DNA from: Chrysomallon squamiferum
Taxonomy: Eukaryota > Mollusca > Gastropoda > Neomphalida > Peltospiridae
NCBI GenBank assembly: GCA_012295275.1
Contig: CM022665.1
Span: 8,734,976 to 8,798,975 of the forward strand
DNA length: 64,000 nucleotides
Reading direction: 5' to 3'
The notes beneath the pieces are model-generated. The model was not told the origin of the DNA, did not search any database, and worked only from the letters and a program-made list of their open reading frames with translations. A program made the translations under genes and the position numbers. Within the stretch, counting starts at the first letter, position 1. Every line of letters starts with the position of its first letter. Below are positions 40,981-55,500 of the stretch, one piece after another.

Positions 40981-41185
40981 AATGTAGGTCAAACGAGTGT
41001 GGTGAATGACCTAACTTCGATAGATAACGGGGTCACTCTGACACACTGCGTCATGCTGACCTAAAACATCGGGAATAACTTACTGATCCAAACGACTAGC
41101 AGACACAACTGAAAGCGCTCTACCTCGATGTTCAGGGATTATACTTCTGTAAAGACATGAGTTTCTAGAAAAATCGCAACGAAAG
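40981..41185 (+). other. Possible non-coding first exon ending in a GAAAG/GTAAGA donor
   Basis: This stretch is more complex and less AT-rich than its surroundings and ends in CGCAACGAAAG followed by GTAAGAC, a strong 5' splice site. No long frame is present, so if transcribed it would be a 5' UTR or lncRNA exon. A poly-T tract lies just upstream (40924-40966). Confidence 0.25.
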
Positions 41186-41392
41186 GTAAGACAAAATTAT
41201 GCATTAATGCTAGGTTCTTTTCTTATTCTTATTTTTTTTTTTTTTTTGCTAAAAAAAAAAAATAATAAAATTTAAGAAAAAATAAAATAAAATTCTTCCT
41301 ACTTTTAATTTTTTTTTTCCTTATCTGTTTTCTCTTTCACTGAAAATCGGTGTTTATTTACGGTTGGCTAGATTGTCAGACTAAACTGCGCT

Positions 41393-41458
41393 GTTTTAGT
41401 TCGCTTTTCACTGTGTTTTCATTTGAGCAAAAGTCCAGCGGGTCACTTTGGGTCATGT
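41393..41458 (+). promoter_or_regulatory. Duplicated 66-bp block with DR4-type site, copy 2
   Basis: Second copy of 38802-38867. Here the site is GGGTCA-CTTT-GGGTCA (41440-41455), a closer match to a DR4 than copy 1. It lies about 200 bases downstream of a possible plus-strand splice donor. Confidence 0.5.
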
Positions 41459-42176
41459 CGTTAATCGAGCATCCAGAATTTAATTGTTTAGGGAGCTTTT
41501 TCAAATCGGTTTGGTTTTGCTGACAAAGCTAGCATTTGCAGCATGCTATATCTAGCTTAGCATCCTTGAACTTTGCAAGTACTTGAACTTGAGAATGATT
41601 CATTTTTGGACAAGTATACATAAACATTCACTCGTGATTGTATATAATTAAAAGTAAAATATTGCCTTTTAGGATACATATAAGATAAACCGTTATCAAA
41701 TGTGTAATATACTGGATAGAATTAAAAAAGAAAAAAAAAAAAAAAAACAAATTGTCCCGTATACAAACTCTAATTCTATAAACACTTTCCTGCCAACAAT
41801 GATGCTAATTGTAATAATTTATATATAAATTAAGATTATTTTGGTTCCTGTTTGTTTTTTTCAGATATGACTGGTATATTATTATTTATTTATTTATTTA
41901 TTTATTTATTCTGAATGTTTTAAGTGACACTTTTGGTTTATAGGTTATTTTTTAAAATGCATGTAATTCAGAAGAAACCATTTTGAAAGAAATGTATTTT
42001 AGACACTATAAATAACTCATCAGTATTATTAAGATATAAAAAAAAAAACCTATCAACAGTTCAAAACAAACTGACCTAATAAAGTCTCTAAGGTTTTATT
42101 ATATATATATATATATATATATATGTTGGCCTTGAAATTACATTTATCAATATTTTTATTAAAAAATAATTTATCA

Positions 42177-42219
<43 letters not shown>

Positions 42220-42649
42220 TATTACAATATTTAAAAAAAAATTAATATAATAATTATTATTATTATTATTTTATCAATCATAATCTGATGCTGCATATTA
42301 TAATATTAATGTACAGGTAAACATAACTTTTCATTTTTATATAATTATTGCCAGTCTATTTTATCCTGGTTTCAGTACAGACAAATTGTAAGCTTTTAAA
42401 TTACATACATTTGCAAAATAGCGAGTTTTCTTTTTACAAACAATTACTGTGGTTATTATTCCCATTCTGTAATACCCACAAAATGTGGTTATATAATAAA
42501 CTAAAACGTATTATCATTATCATAAAATATCTTTGACATATGGATTACTGTTTCATTGACAATTTTGTATTTTTAATCACCATTTTCAGTTTTTATGATT
42601 GACACAACTAAAAATAATCATATATGAATATCTATTATTTTTATTATTA

Positions 42650-42684
<35 letters not shown>

Positions 42685-42913
42685 AAAATATTTATATCAT
42701 AGTAAATACTGAATATAATATTAATAAATTATTTTAAACTAGTAGATATTAAGGATACACTCTCAGTTTGGTCCCCTAATAAAATTGTTGAACTGGAAAA
42801 AAATAAATCAGAAACAGCTGCATGGTAAAACACCAGCTTATTAAAATCTCACATACATTATGAAAAACAACAATTTCAAGATTACTATCTATCTATCCAT
42901 CTATCTATCTATG

Positions 42914-42952
<39 letters not shown>

Positions 42953-45900
42953 ATATAGATAGACAGATATTAACACCTTTTGTCTTCATTAATAAATATC
43001 AGTTTATTAGATACTTGTAATATTGGCTTTGAATAAAAATATTTGTAAAAAGTATGGAGGCTGATTACTGCTAATTAGATACAAATACATCCAACTTTGA
43101 TACTTTTAAAAATTTAGCAAATACTTATTTTTAATTTTTAAGTGTAATGGAACCATGGCTAATCTATCTTTTATAATATTGCTTTATTGTTTCTAATTAT
43201 AATAATCAATGCAGTATGCTGTTTTCTTTGTTTGGCTGTAACATAAAAGAATTATAAGATAAAAGTGATCATTAATTCTGTTTCATCATGATCAGATAAA
43301 TAAAACAGTTACTTAATTGCTATATCAGTAACAATCCATTATCAAATTGTTTCCAAAAATATTATTTTGTGCTGTGTCAGCCCAGAGCATGAAGCTTTTA
43401 ATTCTTAAAACTCTTTTTTTTTTCTTTTCTTTTTTTTTATATGAAAAATTTGACTTTTGGATGGAAAAAGTATGGTTTTCCAGATGTAAACTTTTCAGAT
43501 GAAATCTACTATAATTTCCCATTAAAAAGGAATCTTTAATAATGTAACTTTTTATTAATTATAAAACACAGTTGATTTCCTTAGAAATAAGAAAGGACAG
43601 GTAATAGTCTGTGATAATATCTTCAGTCTGGAATGTAGGCAGAAAAGGATTGATCCTGAAATCTGCCATACATTAGGCCATTGCGCTGAACACCTATCTA
43701 TAGTTCAAATATATTCAAATACAAATACAGGGATATATAAGTGTCTTATCTGACCACATACTTGAAATGTTTTTAACCAGCTTTAAAACAGAAATTTAAC
43801 TGTTAAATGTTAATATAACAAAATAAAAAAAATTAAATAAAAACATTAAAAAACAATTATTGGAATAATTTGCAATAAACAGATATTGTTTCAGGATTTC
43901 AGAAAATCATTTACTGAATAAGAATTTCATTTTAAAAATCGAAAAACTTGATCAGTGAAATATGGATACTTAAAATGCTCTGTAATAAATTCACAAAATT
44001 AATTATACTAATGTGCTAATCACTCATTGTGGAGTATCTGTCTATCTATCACTCTGTCTGAATACGTCTCTCTCTTTCATATAGACAAACACTCAAATGT
44101 CAACACATTATCCATGTAGTTCATGTTATCAGCATAAATATTCATGTAGTTTGAACTATTGTGTATCATAGTAATGTTTAAAAATTTAATTTATAACTAG
44201 AATTTTAAAATATAAATTCTTGTAAATATATTTTGAAAAGAAATGCTATTCTTGTTTAAGTATCGTGAGATACATCAGGATATCTTGTTAACCCATTCCA
44301 CCCACTGTTCCAGATGATCATGGTCTATGCTTTACTCTCTGTGGAAAGGTATAGCCTATACAAAGAAAATATCTATTGCTCATAACAGCTAACTGTTGTC
44401 TGTTGGTTTTCTAAATCTTACTTTCATTATAAAATCATATGCTTGATATTATTTAAATTTTTCATTAAAAATTCACAGAAAAGCAATCAAATTTAAAAAA
44501 AGAAAAAAAAAAAAAAAAGATGATTCATAATGGAACTAGAGAACATAACTTTTAACTTTCAGTGCCCAGATGATATTTAGCATATTTAAAAAATACAATG
44601 GCAGTCATTTTTGTAGCCGATATTTGAAAGTGTATAATTTTTAAAATGTTTTATTTTGTTGACATTCATTTTTTGAAGATAAAAACAACAGACTACAAAT
44701 CAGCTGATTTACAAACAATTCTACTGTCTGGACAAAAGTCAATTAGTCTGAATTTTAGTTTTTGACCTTTGACCTAAACTAATCTACCAGACAGTCACTG
44801 ACAAAAGAAATAATCTGCATATTTTACAGATAAATGTCACATATAATCTGTTATCTGCATGGACAGTATGTATTAATAATACCTATACCACAATAAAGCA
44901 CAGCTCTGTCCAGACAAGCTGAGGACAGTATCAGCAGACATATTGAAAAGAGTGGTCAGATGAGTCAAATACATACACACCTAACCCAAGATTTGATTTT
45001 GAATAATGAAAATGATGATGTTGATTGTATAGCCCAGGCCAAAGAGAGCAAATATAAGTTTATGTTCATGACATTTTAATGCACTCATCTCAGAACTTGC
45101 AGCATATTGCAGGATCAGTCATTCTCAGTGATGGCTGTTTTCAAACAAATGTCAACAACTATTTTATCAAAGACTCTGATATGTGCTTTCATCACTATAG
45201 CAGACTGATATTAAATATCCTCTGCTAAATAAGTATAAAAATGGCAGTGGCCAGGCTTTCTCTATAAGAAATATATAATTGATACCCAAAGACCATAGAT
45301 ATATTAAAAAAAAAAAAGAAGATAAATGTTTTGGCATGTTGAGTTTATAGTTTAATACAGAATATGATAACTTTAAACCTGAATATATTTTCTTTGAATT
45401 TAATTTAAATCAACTGACATGTGGCTATATTAAAAATATTTACTTGTAGACACAAGTATCAGGTGTCTCAGCCCTAATAACAGTAAAAATGTTACAAAAA
45501 TCAGCTTCAACCCAATAAGTTTACAAATTCTCTTTCTTTCAAAAACTGTTGTATTGGATTCTAAAGGAATATGTTAAATGGTTAATATAATATAATGGTG
45601 ATAAGAGAAACCATAATCTTCTAAGTAAAACATTTGAACCATTACAAGGTATATGGGTGTTGTAAAAAAACAACATCTCCAAAAATTATGTGTTTTTTGC
45701 ATTTGCATATTACATTACAGATTATCCAGTGGAAAATAATAAAATAACAGATAAGTATGAAAAATGTGTCAAAGTAAATTATTAAAGAGAAAGTTTCCCA
45801 TCTTGTATACTATTACTAACTGTACTTATGAAAAGATAGCATAAAGTGTATGTATGATAACATAAGCAAATAGTCGTAAAACATGTTTTATGATTCCAAA

Positions 45901-47291
45901 GAACTGTTTTATTTAACTGTTTAAAACAACTTTTGGTAACAGCAAATAATAAATATAATATAAAAACCTATGAAAAAGCAGCATTTTTCTTTTTTAAGTT
46001 TTTTACTCACATATCTCTGATGTCATATTTTAATTATGAATTGCTAAAACTTCCCTGACAGATGTGACAATTCTGTGTAAGATATATTACATAAAAAAAA
46101 AGAAAAAAGAAGAGATATGGCAGCCTCTGTGTACCTTTGGCACCACATAATGAGCTGTATTATTATGGTCATGCTTTCTTAGAATAGGTTGGTCTCCAGG
46201 ACCTAACAATAAATAATAACTTATTCAGACTGTGTGTTTTTTCTGGTACATGTACAATTTATTAATTTAATTAGGGACTGATTCTTTTCTTCTCTTTTCC
46301 CCACCATTTTAATTAGTGATATTTGGATAAAGGACAAAAGGTTGTTTTGTCAAAAATGTGGCTAGTAAAATTATATAATATTTTGTAATGACCTCTGAAA
46401 TTTAAACAGTGATTCCACAATGCAAAAAATACTGAACAAAATTTTAATACATATATCAGTAATGCATATAAATCATTTATACCGACAATGAAAACATTAA
46501 AAAAGAGAAAATGTCCACGTAAATTAATTGAAAGATAATAAGTTTTTTTTATGTCATTTTGTGTAGGTGGGTGAACAGTTCATCACTTTATTAAGAAAAA
46601 AATAACAAATCTTGGCAAAACTCATTTTATTTCATTAGATTCACTAGTGGCAACACTTATTACCTTAGATCTTCTTAGGTGAGGAATAAATTCATCCTTT
46701 AATTAGGAAATTTATGTTTAGTCTGGTTCTTCTGTACTTGTTAAAGTAATGTTCTTTTTAATGGTTTTGTGAAAGCACATGAATTGTCATTTATGACCTT
46801 GTTTTAATAAACTGAGATGAATAATGCAGTAGACAAAGGTTTTCCTATTTTTTTTTATTCAGTTTCTTTTCACGAAAGATGTTTTATTATAACTTTTTAT
46901 TGTTTTTGTCATGGGTTGATTTGCCTTTTGTTGGTGCTTTGACTGAAAGACGTTATTTTTATATATTTTATTTTTTAAACTGAAAGAACTTGATTGTTAA
47001 CTGAAAAATGTTAAATATTTTTTATCTGAAGTTGTTTTTTTAACTGAAATTTTTACATGATAATTAATGAAACGTGTGTTTGTGTTTTATTGCATATGGT
47101 GTGTATTTGACTATGTTTATTATATATATAGTGTAAGCAATGCGGGTACATATCTTGTGTGCTTGTGTGTGTGTGTATGTGTTATATTTTGTATGTTTAT
47201 GCATGATGTAACTGGTACATGCAAATACTTGTGTATGTGTGTATTTATATAAAAATGTCTAAGTACTATGTTTTATCTGATGCATGTATGT

Positions 47292-47331
<40 letters not shown>

Positions 47332-50300
47332 GATTGCATATATTATATAGTATGTAGTATTGCATATATATTGCATATTGTCATTTAGATCTGTATTAAC
47401 AACATACATTAGTTTTAGATCAAAAGTTGATCTCTTGCTGTTTTTAAAATCTCAGTATGTAAATCTGTTTTATAAGTATGTTTTACTAGATTTGAAGAAT
47501 ATATACAACACAATATTATTGTAATTGGTCAAAAACCTTAGAAGTACAAATAAAAAAAAAAAAAAAAAAACACACACAAAAAACCCAATAAATCAATATT
47601 TGTAAATAAAGGTTTAAGAACTGGTTGTGTTACGAAAAATGATTATATGAATAAAATCTGAAAATTATAATTTTCATAATTTTAAATGAATGTCCAAATT
47701 AAAAACAAAAACAAAATAAACTACAGTTCATTATTAAAAGCAAAAAAAAAAAAAAAAAAAAATAAAAAAAAAATAAAAATGAAAATAAAAAATAAAATAG
47801 ATAATCCAAACAATGTCAAGGTTACAGCAGTAATTTAACAAAAAAATTTCTAAATAAATATTTCTCTTCAGTTTGAAAAAAATTATGTTCCTGTGAAATA
47901 TTTTTTAAAAATATATTTTTATTAAAGACAGCTGAGAAATTTTCCATTGCCATTCAGTTGACAGTTCCACACAAACAAAAACTAACCAGTTGACACAGTT
48001 GCTTAGCACTGATCTGTGAAAACATTGCAGGACAAGGTCTCATCTGACGCATTTCTGCTGTTGTCTCCTTGGTGTCTTAACACATTTTATTATTTTAATA
48101 TTCTCTATTCAGCTTATTATGTTTCTTGTTTATTAAAAAAAAATATTAAAAAGATTTCTTGCTGCTGTACAACACCAAAAGATGTTTAGTTACACTTAAT
48201 GTAAAAAAAAAAGTAAAAAAAATAAAGGGGTGTTTGTGGTTGTTGGACAGAAAATATTCAGATGTATATAAAATTTAATGTTTTAAAATTGTTAATATTT
48301 TTTAATTTATTGTTAAAATTATTATTTATTGTTTATGTAATATTTTAACTTTCTGGTAAAATGAAAAATTTGTTGTCAAAAATATATTCATGAATATCAG
48401 GTACAAAAAAATAAAAAGAAGAAAGAAATAAAAATTAGAAAATAATTTGAAAAAGAAAAAGAGAAGAAAATTTGATTAAAAAAATAAAAAGATAAAAATA
48501 TTGGAAATGAATCAGCAGGCAGCTTTTTGATAAACAACTTTTTACATCAGCCACTCTATTTTGGTTTTTATGTATATTTTCACCCAGGCAGGGAAACCAA
48601 ATACTAAATGCTGGTTGAGAAAAAAATACATTAAAAAGACATCTTACTTATTTCTAGTACAAGTGCATATGTACCAAATTTAAAAAAAAATAAATAAAAA
48701 ATTAGAAATTAAAAATGAAAAAAAAAAAAAATAGAAGAATAAGAAAGAAAGAAAGAAAGAAGTGCTTCAGCTGAAGAATTTAAACAATTTAAACTGCAAA
48801 AAGAAGAAAAACGAACTGTTAAATTGTGTAGGTGATTGTAAATGGAACTGACCTCCGCGGATTTGTGAGTTATACAAGGAAGTTATAAGAGTATTGATAT
48901 TTTCTCTCATTGATCATCTAGCTTGCTCATGCTAGATTCTTTTATAGCGTGTCACAGTGTGCACTCTCACAATTTAGGTCACTAGTTCGCAAGAAGCAGA
49001 CAGACTTTCAAACCCAATGACCTTGATATCTTCGTGCCTGTTTTCACATAAAGAAGAGTCCTGGTTTTGCATTTTTCTTAATTTTCTGGTGCATGATTAC
49101 TTTGTTTATTTTAATTTTAAGTAATCTACTCAACTAAAAGGAAGGAAGATAATTTCAATGCATTTAATTTTAATTCCAGCTGTAGAGTTTTTAATCTAAA
49201 GTCAAGTAGAACAGATAACTAGAGGTTTTGAAAGACTGTGCTTTATCTTTTAAAAACTGTATATATTTTTAAAAAGGATGTAAAAGAAAGAAAGATAAAG
49301 GAAATCTATTTACATCTATAGAATAATTTTAGTTCTGTAAATGACTAAAAAAGAGACTGTTTGGTTTTATATTGAGATTCAAAAGTCATCATTTTTTTAT
49401 ATTTTTGTTAATATTTCCCTGGTGTTCATATGATTTAAAACCATAATGAAAAAATAAAACATATTCCTTAATAAATTTTAAATTTAAAATGCTTTTATTT
49501 TGTAATATATTTTATTAAATTTATTTTAAAATTATTTTTTGTTTTCCTTTGCTTGAAAATATAAAAAAATATTATTTTGATTTATTTTCAGTGATTTGTA
49601 AACTAATACAAAAAACAAAAAATGTTACCAAAACTGTTATTTTTTTATATTCATTTATCATTAATTATTTGGTTTAAAAATTCATAAAATTTAATATAAT
49701 TCATAATATTTGAACAAAGCCTATTAAATAACATAAAATATTATAATTATCAATTTTCTTATTCCTATTTATTTATTTTTTTTTACATAAAAAAATGTTT
49801 TTAATTTTTTACTTTTTTTTAAAGTTTTTCTTTCCTAGATTTTTATGAGCTTGCTTCACAAAAACCCCCAAGAAGAACCAATTTTAGTTTTTAATTTGCT
49901 TAAAAGATTTTATTTTAAGTAACTTGTATATATATTTTGAAATTTACATATATTAATGCTGACTAGCTTTTCTTTTTTTCATTTGTTTTTTAAATTTCTT
50001 GTCTCTGTTGGATATTGTTTATTAAACATGATGATAAAGATAATAATCTGTTAGAACACATTGGTTCCAGAGTCATATTTGTTTAGCTGCACCAAAATAA
50101 CCATTTACAACTTATAAAACATGGCAGATACAGTTTAGCAAGCATTAATAGGCTTATATTTTATGGTTGAAGCATGCTTGCCATGGGACCAGTTTGATAC
50201 ACTTACAGGTTCACTTATTCATTATTGTACAGAAAATGTATAGCATTACATATTTGTATATCAGTCTATTGTAGTACAGTTCGTAAACTATGATAAGCTA

Positions 50301-50578
50301 GGTAAGTTAACTAGTTGGGTAAGAGCTATACTGACTAATCTTCTAACATACTAACCTAAATGGGTAATGGCAGTACGTGACTTAAGTCACAGTGCTTTTT
50401 CAGATGTGATTAACTTGTACTTTAAAAATAATCAGAATCTCATAACTTAGAGTTATGATTGTGTTAGAGTATATATGTTTAGAATATTTAATTTTTCTTA
50501 CAGGTAGCCTATAAGTTCTCAACAGTCAGTTCATGCTATGAAGTAATGACAAGAGTTTCAGTCCTTTGTGTTTGTTTA

Positions 50579-50610
<32 letters not shown>

Positions 50611-52057
50611 TTATCTTTGTGTTGTTGTTTTGTTGTTTTTATCTAGTGGCAAAGGTTTAATTTTATTTGTATGAAATCATTTAGCTGAAAAAAGTACAAA
50701 AAAAATTTTGTTCTGCTTTTATTTTTATTTTGGTAAGAGTTTAATTCTATTTGCATGTTTAGATGTTTGCAACAAAATGTATTTAATGAAATAGTAATCT
50801 GTGAAATGTACAATAAAATGAAAACCATAAATGTTTTGAAATCACTGGTCATTTGAGACATTTCACTATGTTTAGTCACACACAACAACACAAAATGTTT
50901 TGAACACACAACCCAGTAACCTCTCTTTTCTGTACCAGACAAACATGATTCATAACAACTTGTTCTGACTTGTTAAAACTTCATACATTCATATCAGTTT
51001 TCACTTTATTATTCACATTAAAATAAAATTAGAAAAAAAAAAAAAAAATTAATAGATTATGCAAGAACAAAAATGTTTTGCTTGACCTACCAAAATAGAT
51101 GGAATATTTATTTTTGCTTTTGTTAAATATGAATAAATGATAAATTATTTACAAGTACCTTAATTCAATTTAATAACACAAAAATGTTTTGCTTAACCTA
51201 CTGAAATGAATGGAATTTAAAAAAAATTCTTGAAAAAGAAAAAAAAAAGAAGAAAAAAAACCCCATTATTTAACAACACCTGTACACATTTTAATGGCAG
51301 ACATATGTTTTTTTTTTAATTTATTATTATTATTATATATTTTATTTTTTTTATTTATTATTCTTGTATAATGATGAAATGAGATAATGTTTTTTTGTTT
51401 TTTTATTTTTTAGGTTTTGTAGACATTTCATAATACTGCTAGTTTAAGTACTTGAGAAGCTATAGATAAATAACCTAAACACATTTGATATAAGTGAAGT
51501 GTAGGTGAAAACATATTATTAAACACTGTTGTCTGAAGATACATGAGTCTTGGAAGATATGTGTAGGTTGCTACTTATAATAAGGAGTTGACTGGCAGCC
51601 TACACATATTATCATAGATTCATTATATTATTGTCATCTTCTTTATTATTGAAATGTGAGTTTATTCATCACCTAAAAGAAACCAAAGAATCTATTGAAA
51701 CAAAATGAGTTTAAAAAATGTTTCTTAATAAAATGGTCAGCTGTTCACATCTAAGCCAAGGTTTAATTCCAGCTACAGTGGTTGTTAATTTTCAACTAAA
51801 TGTTTTAACCTTGTCAGCTTAAGCAAATGATAATGAACACCTAAGTTACTCAGATCCAAAAATTACTATTGAGTAATTTTTAAAAGAATTATGTTGTGAC
51901 ATTGTGGTATAAATAAAAAGACAAAATATAATTTAGAAATATATGACTATCTTTCTTCTCTTCAACTAATCTTCTACTACTGTTTTTGGCAAATTACTAA
52001 ACACTTGGATATAGTGTCCACAAAATATTTGCTTGAATCTTAAATGGACATTATTGA
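41459..52057. other. Gene-poor AT-rich stretch
   Basis: No exon chain or RNA gene is visible on either strand. Noted only: TA run at 42100-42124, (AAT)n at 42181-42216, compound ATCT/GTCT repeats at 42885-42965, poly-T at about 42653-42680, TG-rich runs near 47280-47330, A-rich stretches at 47720-47800, and a less AT-rich patch at 48840-49070. The 99-codon minus-strand frame at 50643-50942 is not recognised. Confidence 0.6.
51070..51215 (+). repeat. Two-copy tandem repeat, unit about 108 bp
   Basis: AAAAATGTTTTGCTT(G/A)ACCTAC followed by AAAT(A/G)(G/A)ATGGAAT occurs at about 51070 and again at about 51180. The intervening AT-rich sequence makes a unit of about 108 bp. Confidence 0.7.
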
Positions 52058-52255
52058 TTAATGTTTTAATGGTTTAGTTTCTCTATACTCTGCCCCCTCT
52101 TGTGACCTCAGCTGCTGATAGTAATAAAACTGGACATTTCCTGTCACAAACTCATGATTAATAAAAAGTACAGGAAAAAGAGAATGCTGAGGAGAGTGTT
52201 TTGACATACCAGAAGAAAACACTTTCTGAAGTGGCCAGACCATGCACATTGCTGT
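52058..52255 (-). CDS. Candidate terminal coding exon of an unidentified minus-strand gene
   Basis: On the minus strand a long pyrimidine tract ending CTCACCAG at 52256 precedes 65 codons and a TAA stop at 52060-52058. The peptide contains CMVWPLQKVFSSG, HSPQHSLFPVLFI, EFVTGNVQFYYYQQLRSQ and GAEYRETKPLKH. Codon composition is richer and more protein-like than the flanks. I do not recognise the family, and upstream partner exons were not identified. It could also be a decayed retrocopy or chance. Confidence 0.35.
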   Translation of the reverse strand, partial: TAMCMVWPLQKVFSSGMSKHSPQHSLFPVLFINHEFVTGNVQFYYYQQLRSQEGAEYRETKPLKH

Positions 52256-52599
52256 CTGGTGAGAAAAAAACAACAACAGATCTTAGGCTTGAATAGCCAA
52301 AAGAGACCAGGGACTGGGATAAATAAAGATAATTTTTTATTGCATGTAAACATGCCTGAAACTCCTTGCAAAACATGTTTATGCTTACAGTGTGTGTATG
52401 GAGTGTTGTGTCTGCGTGCCTGTGTGCAGTTATGTCCATGTATGGATGTGTGTCTATATATGTGTAAGTGTTTGTATATGTATATACATGCATGTATGCA
52501 TACACCTATATATGCAAGTATGCATATGTTTGCATGTATATTTGTATATATAATGTACCTATTTGTTAACATGAAACATAAACTAATTAACAGATAAAT

Positions 52600-55500
52600 A
52601 AGGACTTACCTTCATAAACTTGTGGTACATTTATAATATTACTTGAGTTTGCACAGATTTGATATACTCAGATTATTTTTCACTTTTTCACTAGCTGATA
52701 GTAAATAGGAGATTATGCATATCTGCATACTTTGGAAATATGAATATTCTGTACAAAATAATCACACTCGTGTTCTGTTAAATTCCAGTGATCATAATGA
52801 ACATTCTACTCATAAATCAATTCTGTTTTTGCTTTTAGTGTGTTTTTCTTGATAAAACATAGTAATCTCTTCATTTGTAATAAGAAGATTTATAATTTAA
52901 CATTCTGTTTATGAGATTTATTAATTAACATATATTTATCTCTATCCAATACTTAATGCAATAATATTTTTGTGCCAGGGTGTACTCATGTTTTCATCTA
53001 GTTACTAGATGTATTTCTCCAGGCTTGATGTCTAAAAATATCAGAATACTTGACTTTAATTATGTTTATGAGATGAACTGAATAACTGACAGTACTTGAT
53101 CTATCTTACCTATATACACCAGTACAGTTTACAAAGGCAACCAGTATTTTTCTTTTCAAAGGTTGTGCTTTTTGAAAATGTTTTCATGTTAGCATACAGA
53201 AAGTTGAAAAGAATGAATATAAAAGAAACAAAAAGAGAAACTGACACATAAGAAACAAAAAAAAAGAAAAAAAAAAAATTGAATACACTGAATGTTCTTA
53301 AAATATTTCCCCAATATACTGTATATTGTAGCATTCAGTTATTTGGGTCACTGATCAGGCTTTGTAACCAAGTGCATTGGGTATGCCCATACCATCCACA
53401 AACCACAAAAAAATATTTACATATAAGAGTGGATGGTTTTTTGTTGTTGTTGTTGTTGTTTTTTTGTTTTTTTTTAAACAAAGGCAGCATTAACAAAAGT
53501 CCTGTTTGTGAAAGACATCTCAAACTCCATAAATACAGTCAACTCGTCTTATCTGCAGAGTTGAGTTTTGACATCTACGACATTTACCATAATTATTATT
53601 GAAAAATTACTATACTATAAAATGAAGTATGCTAGAATACAGTAGTCAGTATGGTTTATGTGTATTTTAGCAGTTCTCACCTATAGGTTTGCTTTCAAGG
53701 GATAAACATGTATATCATAATATTACATGATTTTATTTAAGTTTCTTGAGACCCTATGGTTTTTGCACTGTAGATAAGACAGGCAGACAAGTTCAGGTTT
53801 GTAAGATGTAACTTATTAATTAACACCAGTAATTATACATTTTTATTAGATATAATAATAAAAGCAGGTATTCCATTCGTCAATTACAGAAAATGTTATT
53901 GTATTAAAGGAACATACATGGTACTGATTATATATATGAAATATAAATAGATCAAGAAAAGAACAAGTTGGATGAATACTAAGATTTCCTTGTGTCTTTC
54001 TTCTTTATTTTTCTCTTCTCTCTTAACATCTATTGTGTCACTATCAACAACACAACTCAGACTGAATCATTTCAAATTATCTGCCAGTAATTCACTTCCT
54101 GGTTAACAACCCACAGTAAAATTCCAACAATTATCTTTCCCATTATTCATAATAATAACTGTCTGAGATAAGATTACTGAATTTGATAAGTCTCTTTGTT
54201 TTACGACCTTTACTGATATCATTTTTATCATGACTTTCAGGTGTCAAACACAGTGTAATTGTGTCATTTTTACTTATATTGCTGGAGAAGAAACCTACTG
54301 TGGGGAAATTCCCATTGCATGACAGAAAGAAATCTTTTTATTAATTAATTAATTAATTTTTAAATTATTTTTGCCAACAAGTGGGAAATATTTAGGTTTA
54401 AAAAGAAGGATCAGTGGTATGTTTTGTTGAGGTAAATTTAATTAATGTATTTGCATATATTATTAAGTACTAACTTTGTTATAAGCAATACACCCACCGA
54501 CACAAACATGAAATTACAAAGAATAATAGAAACACACAGTATTTATAACATTATAGGAAAAATAAATAATAATAGTAATAATGAAACAAAAAATATTTCA
54601 AATTCTCTGAATTTATTTTATTATTATTATTTTTTTAACATATTAATATGAAACTGTAGTATTTTAAACTTATTTTATTTTTAAGGTTTGATCTATCATT
54701 TTTACATTAGTTAAAATTCCACAGCTGGAAGTGATATTTTTATGTGCTAGATTTGTAATTTGTTTTATTTCCTTTCTAAACTGTGACAGTAATTCCTATG
54801 TCAGTGACAGGTAAAAACACAACTTTTAAAAAACAATCTAAAAATAGGAATTACATTATTTTTACATGCTTCTATATATTTTTATCGTTATATAGCATTA
54901 TAGCTATTATCTCTGTTTTGGGGCTTCATTAGTAAACTGTTAGTATTCTGTTTCAATATGGATTTCTCTTGTAAGGCAGAAACTCTGAAATATGTATTAT
55001 TTATTTATATATACAACCTTGGCCTGTCATCAGCACTTGGTAGGTCAGAGTAACTTTCTGTCCTGGTACTGTTATCTATCTATTAATCTTCACTCATTTA
55101 GTTTTACATCAGGCCTTATGTGGCCATTTGTTGTAGCATATTTGCAGACAATTAGTGCTGCAATGGTTGACCACCTGGTCTGGCCACTGGCCAAAGCCAT
55201 GACCGGTCACTGACCATAATGAAAAAAAAAATCATTTGGCCATTTGCTCAGGGACTGGTTTATTGCCCAGTCCAGCGTTAAGACTTGCCAATAAAATAAA
55301 GTGCAAAATTCTAGACTTCATACCTTGTCCTCTTTGATCAGTTCCAACCATTATTTATTAATCATTTATTTTTTGCCTTTCTTTTTTGCACATCATTAGA
55401 TTTATTTATTTATACATCAGTTCATTTCTTCTTTCTTTTTCTTTTTCTCAATCCACCAGTCAACCATACCACACCACCCAAGTTCTAATATGATTTATCT

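Noticed and set aside
45000-45080. Short protein-like plus-strand frame around 45000
   Set aside because: Only about 30 codons with no clear splice borders; indistinguishable from chance.
50643-50942. 99-codon minus-strand frame
   Set aside because: Sequence is not family-like and no acceptor or promoter supports it; kept only as a note in the gene-poor stretch.
52144-52572. 142-codon minus-strand frame
   Set aside because: Most of it translates TG/CA-rich and TATA-like low-complexity sequence; it also overlaps the better-supported terminal exon in another frame.
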